Assembly (NCBI GenBank): GCA_023445495.1
Contig: JAEXLC010000220.1
Span: 1-5,297 of the forward strand
Source of the DNA: Pseudomonadota bacterium
GTDB taxonomy: Bacteria; Pseudomonadota; Alphaproteobacteria; Sphingomonadales; Sphingomonadaceae
Direction of reading: 5' to 3'
Length of the DNA: 5,297 bases
The notes below the pieces were generated by a model. That model saw only the letters and a list, made by a program, of their open reading frames with translations. It was not told where the DNA came from and searched no databases. A program made the position numbers and the translations under genes. Every line of letters starts with the position of its first letter. Position 1 is the stretch's first letter. Shown here in pieces: positions 1 to 5,297 of this stretch.

Positions 1-264
1 CGCCGCACGGGCCGCCGGCGTTGGCGTGGGTGCCGGCACCGGCGCGGGCGTGGGGCTCGGCGCAGGGGCGATGCTGAACCGCTCGGGGATCACGCCGGGC
101 AGCTGCTGCGGCTGCGGGCGGACGCTCGGCGGCGGGGTGATGATCGGGGCGCTGCCGGAGCCCGGCGCCGGTGCATTCTGGGCATGGGCCAGCGGCGCGG
201 CGATCGATGCCGCGGCCAGGCCACATAGCCAACCAGTTCTGAGCCTCCCAGCGTCCACCCGCAT
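1..264 (-). CDS. Secreted proline-rich protein, N-terminal part (cut by window edge)
   Basis: I do not recognise this gene. Reading from the ATG at 264 towards base 1 gives 88 codons with no stop, so the C-terminal part lies outside the window. Residues 1-28 look like a Sec signal peptide: Arg residues at 2, 7 and 9, a hydrophobic core around residues 12-25, and an A-H-A/Q cleavage site after residue 28. There is no lipobox. The mature part seen so far (29-88) has 19 prolines in 60 residues, with an ITPPP stretch and then an alternating APAPSPTPAPVPAPTPTP-like tail, so it is probably extended and disordered. Such tails often act as spacers in periplasmic or cell-surface proteins, but which domain follows is unknown. 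An in-frame ATG at 300 is possible, but it lacks a ribosome-binding site and would put 12 polar residues ahead of the signal peptide. The gene diverges from the acyltransferase. I am confident that it is coding, but not of its function. Confidence 0.8.
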   Translation of the reverse strand, partial: MRVDAGRLRTGWLCGLAAASIAAPLAHAQNAPAPGSGSAPIITPPPSVRPQPQQLPGVIPERFSIAPAPSPTPAPVPAPTPTPAARAA

Positions 265-271
265 TTCCTGG

Positions 272-277
272 CCTTCC
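272..277 (-). promoter_or_regulatory. Ribosome-binding site of the proline-rich protein gene
   Basis: The minus strand reads GGAAGG here, seven bases before the ATG at 264. This favours that start over the in-frame ATG at 300, which has no purine-rich sequence before it. Confidence 0.6.
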
Positions 278-331
278 GAAGATGAACCGCGGCTGCACAT
301 CGCGCGTCATTCGCCGCATGTCGAGGGCGGA

Positions 332-360
332 TTGTCCCTGCCGTCTCCGTCCCTTACAGC
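332..360 (+). promoter_or_regulatory. Weak candidate promoter for the acyltransferase gene
   Basis: TTGTCC (332-337) matches four of six bases of a sigma-70 type -35 box. After a 17-base spacer, TACAGC (355-360) matches three of six bases of a -10 box. Transcription would begin near base 367, about 17 bases before the start codon. The match is poor and rests only on position and spacing. The rest of the 265-383 divergent spacer shows no convincing operator or promoter for the opposite gene. Confidence 0.2.
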
Positions 361-371
361 GATGAAACACT

Positions 372-377
372 GGGGAG
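372..377 (+). promoter_or_regulatory. Ribosome-binding site that decides the acyltransferase start
   Basis: GGGGAG lies six bases before the GTG at 384 but only three bases before the TTG at 381. The usual spacing of about five to nine bases favours GTG 384. The reading frame closes upstream with TGA at 363-365, and no ATG lies in frame between that stop and 384. Confidence 0.6.
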
Positions 378-383
378 ATATTG

Positions 384-2387
384 GTGACTGGCGAGCGATC
401 GGGGACCGGCCCCGGCTATATACCGGCGATCGACGGGCTGCGCGCCATTGCCGTCACTTCGGTGATCCTCTTCCACCTCTGGCCCTGGTCGCTGCCCGGC
501 GGCTTCACCGGCGTGGACATCTTCTTCGTCATCTCCGGCTTCGTGGTGACGGGCTCGCTGATCGGCCGCGAGTTTTCCAGCCTCGGCCAGCTTGCCGGCT
601 ATTTCTATGCCCGGCGGCTGATGCGGATCATGCCGGCGCTGGTGGTGATGCTGCTGGCAGCGCTGCTGGCCTCGCAACTGTTCATCCCCGATGCCTGGCT
701 GAGCAACAGCCTGTCCCAGGTCGCTCGCTTCGCCTTTGTCGGGCTGAGCAACGTGGTGCTGGCGATCGACACCGACAGCTATTTCGGGCCCCAGGCGGCG
801 TATAATCCCTTCACCCATAGCTGGTCGCTGGGCGTGGAGGAGCAGTTCTACCTGTTCTTCCCCTTCATCCTGTGGTGGCATCACCGGCTGCATTCCGGCC
901 CCAAGGCGGTGCGGCTGGTAACGATCCTCTCCGCCCTGTCGCTGCTGCTCTGCGCGGTGCTGAGCATCTTCGCGCAGAAGTTCGCCTTCTACCTGATCTT
1001 CCCGCGTTTCTGGGAGCTGGGCGCCGGCATGCTGCTGTGCCTGACCCGCGAGCGCTGGCAGCCCTGGGCGACGGGCCGGCGCTGGCTCGCACCGCTCGGC
1101 ATGCTGCTGATCGCGGCGGGCTTCGCGATCCCCGAAGGGCCGCTCTTCCCCTTCCCCGGCGCGCTGCTGCCGGTGATGGGCACCGCGCTGGTCATCATGG
1201 CGATCCTGGGCGGCACCGCGCCGCGTGCGCTGGGCGGGCGGCCGATGGTGGCGGTGGGGCTGCTCTCCTATTCGCTCTATCTGTGGCACTGGCCGGTGTT
1301 CGTGCTGTTCCGCTGGACCGTGGGGCTGCACACGCTCAAGCACCAGCTCGCCGCGCTGGCGATTGCCGTCGCGCTGGCGATCTTCTCCTACTTCCTGGTG
1401 GAAAAGCCGCTGCGCGCCAGCCGCCGTCTCGCCGGCTGGCCACGCGGACGGGTCGTCGCGGCGGCGGTAGCGGGCGTGCTGGTCGCGACGCTGGGCGGGC
1501 AGCTGCTGATCGCGGCACACAACCGCATCACCCTCAGCGTCACGCGCGAGCGCGTCGCCTGGTACGCGGAGCCGGGCCGGCCGCTGCCGATCGACCTGAC
1601 CGGCTGCGTGCCAATCGATGGCGAGACCTGGCTGGCCAGCGGCAGGATCGCGCTATGGACGCCGCGATGCGGGCGGCCGGAGGGATTCACGTTGTTCGTG
1701 CCGGCGGACTCGCATGGGCTGGCGTATTCGCCAGCTTTGCGACGGCTTGCGGCCGAAACCGGGGCCAGCGTGCGGCTGTATTTCAAGCCCGGCTGCCCCT
1801 ATCTCAAGCTCATCCAGACCCATGCCTCGCGCCCGCGCTGCGCGGGCTGGTACGACGCGGTGGAGAAGGACATCGCCACCCGCTCGAGGCCCGGCGACGT
1901 GGTGTTCCTGCCCGGGCTGCGCGTCACCCGCCTCGCCAACCAGTTCGAGAATGACCGCGACCTGATCGGCGCCCGCGAGGATCTGGTGTCGGACACCGCG
2001 CTTGTTGAGGCCCGGGGGATCACCCAAAGGCTGTCCGCGAGCGGCGCCCGGCTCGTGCTGGAGGCGCCCAAGCCGATCTTCCCCAGCCCCGTCTTCCGCT
2101 GCGCCGACTGGTTCAACCGCACCAACCCGTCCTGCCACGGGCTGACGATCGCGCGCGAGCACATGCTCGAGCGCCGCCGCGACGTGATGCGAGCGATGAG
2201 CGCGCTGGTCGCCAGCGAGAAGCCGATGATCCTGTGGGACCCCCTGCCCCTGTTCTGCCCCGGCCAGACCTGCGAGGCACTGCCCGGCGGCCGGCCGCTC
2301 TTCTTCGACGGCGACCATCCGAGCGGGCTGGGCAATGACCTGATCTATGCGGATCTGAAGCGGACGGTTCTGGGGGTTCGGCCTTAG
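384..2387 (+). CDS. OafA-type O-acyltransferase: acyltransferase-3 membrane domain fused to SGNH domain
   Basis: This inner-membrane enzyme probably moves an acyl group, usually acetyl, across the membrane onto an exported glycan such as O-antigen, capsule or exopolysaccharide; the real acceptor cannot be read from sequence. From GTG 384 it is 667 aa, normal for AT3-SGNH fusions. Residues about 14-344 are the AT3 domain with roughly ten membrane segments. It holds the family's R-X10-H motif (R20, H31), the GVDIFFVISGF segment, RxxR (R78-R81), HSWSLGVEEQFY from H145, and the closing VEKPLR (339-344). A further membrane helix spans about 357-378. The remainder is a periplasmic SGNH domain with nucleophile candidate S443 in PADSHG and D642/H645 in DGDHPSG. 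The first block has Ala where GDSH is usual, and the last has Pro where DHLS is usual. Eight cysteines follow residue 378, which could form disulfides. TTG 381 is the alternative start. The gene stands alone, divergent from the proline-rich gene and convergent with ppc. Confidence 0.93.
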   Translation: MTGERSGTGPGYIPAIDGLRAIAVTSVILFHLWPWSLPGGFTGVDIFFVISGFVVTGSLIGREFSSLGQLAGYFYARRLMRIMPALVVMLLAALLASQLFIPDAWLSNSLSQVARFAFVGLSNVVLAIDTDSYFGPQAAYNPFTHSWSLGVEEQFYLFFPFILWWHHRLHSGPKAVRLVTILSALSLLLCAVLSIFAQKFAFYLIFPRFWELGAGMLLCLTRERWQPWATGRRWLAPLGMLLIAAGFAIPEGPLFPFPGALLPVMGTALVIMAILGGTAPRALGGRPMVAVGLLSYSLYLWHWPVFVLFRWTVGLHTLKHQLAALAIAVALAIFSYFLVEKPLRASRRLAGWPRGRVVAAAVAGVLVATLGGQLLIAAHNRITLSVTRERVAWYAEPGRPLPIDLTGCVPIDGETWLASGRIALWTPRCGRPEGFTLFVPADSHGLAYSPALRRLAAETGASVRLYFKPGCPYLKLIQTHASRPRCAGWYDAVEKDIATRSRPGDVVFLPGLRVTRLANQFENDRDLIGAREDLVSDTALVEARGITQRLSASGARLVLEAPKPIFPSPVFRCADWFNRTNPSCHGLTIAREHMLERRRDVMRAMSALVASEKPMILWDPLPLFCPGQTCEALPGGRPLFFDGDHPSGLGNDLIYADLKRTVLGVRP

Positions 2388-2393
2388 TCGCTT

Positions 2394-2466
2394 CCGCCGT
2401 CTTCGCGGCGGCCCCTCCACCACTCGCTTCGCGAGCGGTCCCCCTCCCCGAGCAAGCTCGGGGAGG
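2394..2466. repeat. Cluster of three hairpins between convergent genes, REP-like
   Basis: Three inverted repeats follow one another in the 88-base gap. The first is CCGCCG / CGGCGG (2394-2399 with 2406-2411, six-base loop containing TTCG). The second is ACC-A-CTCGC / GCGAG-C-GGT (2419-2427 with 2431-2439, loop TTC, one A-C mismatch). The third is an 11-bp perfect stem (2443-2453 with 2456-2466, nominal loop AA). Together they occupy nearly the whole spacer. The CTCCCCGAGC-type palindrome resembles elements I recall as frequent between genes in sphingomonad genomes. That it is a dispersed repeat is inference, because no second copy lies in this window. Confidence 0.6.
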
Positions 2467-2470
2467 ATTT
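2443..2470 (+). terminator. Probable intrinsic terminator of the acyltransferase gene, possibly bidirectional
   Basis: An 11-bp GC-rich stem (CCTCCCCGAGC with its complement, 2443-2466) is followed on the plus strand by ATTT, a short T-run. It lies 55 bases after the acyltransferase stop and ten bases past the ppc stop on the other strand. On the minus strand the stem is followed by G-rich sequence without T-run, so termination of ppc transcripts there would need the structure alone or another factor. Confidence 0.55.
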
Positions 2471-2475
2471 AGGAA

Positions 2476-5148
2476 CTACCCGCTATTCCGCAGCGCCGTC
2501 GCGATCGCGTTGATCGACAGCAGGATGCCCTCGCCGATCCGGGGATCTTCCTCGCCCGCGCGGTGCCGCTTGAGCAGCTCGATCTGCAGCAGGTTCAGCG
2601 GCTCGATATAGGGCAGGCGCAGCCGGATTGAGGTCTCCAGTGCCTGGTGCTTCTCCAGCAGTCGCGTCTGGCGGGTCGCCTGGAGCAGCCCGTCATGCGT
2701 CTTCTGCCAGCCCTCGCGGATCTGCCCGAATATCTTGTCGCGCAGCCCCGCATCCTCGACCAGCGCGGCATAATGCGCCGCGATCTCCATGTCGGACTTG
2801 GCGAGCACCTGCTCCATATTGGCCAGCGTCGAGGCGAACAGCGGCCAGGCCGTCGCCATCTCGCGCAGCAGCCCCTTGTCCTCGAACTGCTCCATCGCCT
2901 GGCCGACGCCGTACCAGCCCGGCAGCATCACGCGCGCCTGCGCCCAGCTGAATACCCAGGGGATCGCGCGCAGGTCCTCGATCGCGTCGCTCTTCTTGCG
3001 GCTCGCCGGGCGCGAGCCGATCTTCAGGCCGGCGATCTCGGCGATCGGCGTCGCCTGGCGGAAGAAGCTGGTGAAGCCCTCGGTCTCGTAGACCAGCCCG
3101 CGATAGGCCTTGAACGCCGCGTCGGAGAGCTGGTCCATCGCGGCCGCGAAACGCTCGGCATCGGCCTTGCCCAGCTTCTCGGGCTCGAGGCTGGCGAGCA
3201 ACGTCGCCGATGCCATCGCTTCCAGATTGGTCCGCGCGCTCTCGCGGGTACCGTATTTGGCGGCGATGATCTCGCCCTGCTCGGTCACCCGGATGCGGCC
3301 CTGCACCGTGCCCTTGGGCTGGGCGAGGATCGCCGCGAAGCTCGATCCGCCGCCGCGTCCCACCGCGCCGCCCCGGCCATGGAACAGCTGCATGCCGAGA
3401 TTGGCCTTCTCGAACACCGGCTTGAGTGCGGTCGAACCCCGCGACAGCTGCCAGGTCGAGGTCAGGTAGCCGCCATCCTTGTTCGAATCGGAATAGCCGA
3501 TCATCACTTCCTGGTGGCCGCGCTTCGCCGCGATCGCCGCGACTTCGGGCAGGCCGAGCCAGGCTTCCATGATCGGCGGCGCGGCTTCGAGATCGCCGAT
3601 CGTCTCGAACAGCGGGATCGCCATGATATGCGCCTGCGGTTCGTCGCCGGGGATGTAGAGCCCTGCTTCCTTGAGCAGGATATGTACCTCGAGCAGGTCC
3701 GACACCGATTGTGCCATCGAGACGATGTAATGGGTGATGCAGGCCCGGCCGTATTTCGCATGCGCCTGCGCCGCGGCGCGGACGATCGCCAGCTCGGAAG
3801 CGGTCTCCTCCGAATATTCGGCATAGGGGCTGGTCAGCGGCCGTGCGTTCGCCAGCTCCTTGCGGAGCAGCGCGATGCGCTCGTCCTCGGAAAGCGCGGC
3901 ATAATCCTCGGTCACGCCGCCGGCCTTGAGCAATTCGGCGACCACGCGCTCGTGCACCGCGCTGTTCTGGCGCATGTCGAGCGTGGCGAGGTGGAAGCCG
4001 AAAGTCTCGGTCGCGCGGATCAGCCGGCCGAGCGCACCGCCGGTGGCCAGCGGGCCCGCGCCCTCGTCGGCCAGCGCCCTCGCGATCGTCACCAGCTCGT
4101 CGCGGAACTCGGTCGGGTTCGCATAGGGGTCGGCGGCGATCGCGGCGGGGCGCGGCGGCGCCTTGCCGGTCAGCTTCTCGTGCGTCGCGGAGAGCCGCGC
4201 ATAGACGCCGGTGATCGCCCGGCGATAGGGCTCGTCGGCGCGGCTGCGCGCTTCGTCATGGCTGGCCTCGGCCAGCTTGAGCAGCGCCTCGCTCACTTCG
4301 ACATGCTCGGTCGAGATCGACAGCTCGGCGCCGAGCGCATGCACCGCGTCGAGATAATAGCCGAGCACCGCCTCGGCGGCGCGGGCCAGCGCGAACTGCA
4401 TCGAATCGGCGGTGACGAAGGGATTGCCGTCGCGGTCGCCGCCGATCCAGCTGCCCGGGCGCAGGAAGCTCGGGGTGCGGTTGCCCAGCGCCCGGTCCCA
4501 CCGCGCATAGAGCGCCGGCAGCACCGGCAGGAAGATGTCGCGCAGATAGGAGAGGGCGGTCTCCACCTCGTCGGCCACGCCCAATTTCTCGCGGCGCAGC
4601 ACGCGGGTCTGCCAAAGGAGTGCGATCTGGCGCAGGATCGCTTCCTCCACCTGGTCGCCATCCTCGGTCTCGGCCACGCCCTGGTCGCGCAGCAGCATCA
4701 GCTCGGCGATCCGGTTCTTGTGGTCGATCATCGACTTGCGGCGCACTTCGGTCGGGTGCGCGGTCAGCACCGGGGCGACCAGCGCATGGTCGAGCAGCGC
4801 CATCACCGCGTCGCGGCCGATACCTTCGCCTTCCAGCCGCTTGAGCGCCGATGCGATATCGGCATCCTTCTCGGTCGCCACGCCCTGCCGGTCCTCGGCC
4901 AGATTGGCGAGCATCGAGAACAGCATGAAGCCGCGGGTGAAATCGAGCGTCTCGTCGAGGCTCAGCCGGTCGAGCCCGCGATCGACCGATCCCGATCCGG
5001 CGACGCCACGCGCCCGGTCGACCGAGGTCGATCGAATATATTCGATGCGCTTGAACAGCTCCTCGCCGCCATAGGCACGGATCACGTTGCCGAGGAGCCG
5101 ACCGAGGAAGCGAACATCCTCGTTATTTGCGATTGCGAGGCTAGCCAT
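2476..5148 (-). CDS. ppc: Phosphoenolpyruvate carboxylase
   Basis: This cytosolic enzyme converts phosphoenolpyruvate and bicarbonate to oxaloacetate and phosphate, refilling the TCA cycle. The 890-aa product matches the usual length (E. coli 883) and is complete. In order it shows VLTAHPTEVRR with catalytic H131 (E. coli H138); GSWIGGDRDGNP (232-243); FHLATLDMRQNS (385-396); MIGYSDSNKDGG (549-560); FHGRGGAVGRGG with H590, R592 and R598 (E. coli H579, R581, R587); RVTEQGEI (620-627); IPWVFSWAQAR (729-739); and the C-terminal RNSG. Residues corresponding to the E. coli aspartate-inhibition site appear kept (R598, K784, R844, N888), so allosteric control by aspartate is likely, by inference. 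SDSNKDGG differs from the E. coli SDSAKDAG. ATG 5148 is the first usable start: no in-frame ATG, GTG or TTG lies between it and about base 5226. No good Shine-Dalgarno sequence precedes it. The N-terminus continues quickly into the conserved DVRFLGRLLGNVIRAYGGEELF segment. It converges with the acyltransferase and appears monocistronic. Confidence 0.98.
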   Translation of the reverse strand: MASLAIANNEDVRFLGRLLGNVIRAYGGEELFKRIEYIRSTSVDRARGVAGSGSVDRGLDRLSLDETLDFTRGFMLFSMLANLAEDRQGVATEKDADIASALKRLEGEGIGRDAVMALLDHALVAPVLTAHPTEVRRKSMIDHKNRIAELMLLRDQGVAETEDGDQVEEAILRQIALLWQTRVLRREKLGVADEVETALSYLRDIFLPVLPALYARWDRALGNRTPSFLRPGSWIGGDRDGNPFVTADSMQFALARAAEAVLGYYLDAVHALGAELSISTEHVEVSEALLKLAEASHDEARSRADEPYRRAITGVYARLSATHEKLTGKAPPRPAAIAADPYANPTEFRDELVTIARALADEGAGPLATGGALGRLIRATETFGFHLATLDMRQNSAVHERVVAELLKAGGVTEDYAALSEDERIALLRKELANARPLTSPYAEYSEETASELAIVRAAAQAHAKYGRACITHYIVSMAQSVSDLLEVHILLKEAGLYIPGDEPQAHIMAIPLFETIGDLEAAPPIMEAWLGLPEVAAIAAKRGHQEVMIGYSDSNKDGGYLTSTWQLSRGSTALKPVFEKANLGMQLFHGRGGAVGRGGGSSFAAILAQPKGTVQGRIRVTEQGEIIAAKYGTRESARTNLEAMASATLLASLEPEKLGKADAERFAAAMDQLSDAAFKAYRGLVYETEGFTSFFRQATPIAEIAGLKIGSRPASRKKSDAIEDLRAIPWVFSWAQARVMLPGWYGVGQAMEQFEDKGLLREMATAWPLFASTLANMEQVLAKSDMEIAAHYAALVEDAGLRDKIFGQIREGWQKTHDGLLQATRQTRLLEKHQALETSIRLRLPYIEPLNLLQIELLKRHRAGEEDPRIGEGILLSINAIATALRNSG

Positions 5149-5157
5149 GAGGCGCGT

Positions 5158-5186
5158 TGCTGCACTGCGAAACGTTACGGGGTCAA
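5158..5186 (-). promoter_or_regulatory. ppc: Weak candidate promoter of ppc
   Basis: On the minus strand TTGACC (5186-5181) is a good -35 match. Seventeen bases further, GCAGCA (5163-5158) is a poor -10 match. Transcription would start almost at the ATG. The rest of the upstream stretch (5187-5278) shows no better candidate. A seven-base inverted repeat (GCGAAAC 5167-5173, GTTTCGC 5214-5220) and a short palindrome AAGCGCTT (5192-5199) are present, but they could be chance. Confidence 0.2.
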
Positions 5187-5273
5187 CGGCAAAGCGCTTG
5201 GGGGTGCCGTTTAGTTTCGCTTCTTCGCGCTGGATTGGTCGGGATTCAGGATTGAAGCTCCACTGCTCTCTAC

Positions 5274-5297
5274 CGTCACCCCGGCCTTGTGCCGGGG
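5274..5297. repeat. Palindromic intergenic element cut by the window edge
   Basis: CCCCGGC (5279-5285) and GCCGGGG (5291-5297) form a perfect seven-bp stem with loop CTTGT, and the stem ends exactly at the last base. The preceding CGTCA (5274-5278) would lengthen the stem if TGACG follows outside the window. The form GTCACCCCGG...CCGGGG resembles a palindrome I recall as common between genes in sphingomonads. That is recollection, not a search result. It lies upstream of ppc and could be the terminator of a gene beyond the edge. Confidence 0.5.

Noticed and set aside
19..60. GC-rich, repeat-like stretch (GGTGCCGGCACC and similar) that might be a DNA repeat
   Set aside because: It is explained by codons for alternating Pro-Ala/Pro-Thr in the minus-strand protein, and there is no regular DNA repeat unit.
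298..300. Upstream in-frame ATG for the proline-rich protein
   Set aside because: It has no ribosome-binding site and would add 12 polar residues before the signal peptide. ATG 264 has GGAAGG at seven bases.
26..805. 259-codon open frame on the plus strand starting in a Gly/Ala-rich stretch
   Set aside because: Its start is the antisense of the PAP/PTP tail of the minus-strand gene, and its end overlaps the acyltransferase in another frame. The coding signal on both sides supports the other readings.
354..1520. 388-codon open frame on the minus strand, antisense to the acyltransferase
   Set aside because: The translation is low-complexity (Gln, Arg, His, Glu) with no domain, and it overlaps a well-supported gene in which the family motifs are visible.
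1653..2423. 256-codon open frame on the minus strand over the SGNH region
   Set aside because: It is an antisense shadow of the acyltransferase. It has no domain and no ribosome-binding site of note, and its start falls inside the hairpin cluster.
2647..5214. 855-codon open frame on the plus strand, antisense to ppc
   Set aside because: It lies opposite a certain ppc gene. In GC-rich genes with strong third-position bias the antisense frame is often free of stops. Its translation is rich in Arg, Gly, His and Leu without any recognisable domain.
5167..5220. Seven-base inverted repeat GCGAAAC / GTTTCGC upstream of ppc as a possible operator
   Set aside because: The arms are 40 bases apart and short, so chance occurrence is likely. 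No known operator form is recognised.

Overview
This 5.3 kb window is GC-rich and densely coding. Its base composition, the style of its proteins and its CCCCGG / CTCCCC palindromes between genes suggest an alphaproteobacterium, most likely a sphingomonad (Sphingomonas or a relative). That assignment is inference from general resemblance, not from a marker gene.

Layout, left to right. (1) Bases 1-264, minus strand: the first 88 codons of a secreted, proline-rich protein that runs off the left edge. It has a clear signal peptide and a PAP/PTP-type tail, and I do not recognise it. (2) Bases 265-383: a divergent spacer with ribosome-binding sites for both flanking genes and one weak promoter candidate. 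(3) Bases 384-2387, plus strand: a full-length membrane O-acyltransferase of the OafA type, an acyltransferase-3 membrane domain fused to a C-terminal SGNH domain. Such proteins typically O-acetylate surface or exported polysaccharides. (4) Bases 2388-2475: a convergent spacer almost filled by three consecutive hairpins, the last an 11-bp perfect stem followed by ATTT. It probably ends transcription of one or both genes and looks like a dispersed palindromic element. (5) Bases 2476-5148, minus strand: a complete phosphoenolpyruvate carboxylase gene (ppc, 890 aa) with all the classical catalytic motifs. (6) Bases 5149-5297: the ppc upstream region, ending in a second type of palindrome cut by the window edge.

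The genes do not form one operon. The proline-rich protein and the acyltransferase diverge, and the acyltransferase and ppc converge. The first two both act outside the cytoplasm (envelope), whereas ppc is cytosolic anaplerotic metabolism, so adjacency to ppc is probably not functional. I found no tRNA, rRNA, CRISPR array, insertion sequence, phage gene or defence-like module. I do not see an undescribed system here. The points worth a second look are modest: the hairpin clusters, the variant SGNH active-site blocks of the acyltransferase, and the unidentified proline-rich exported protein.
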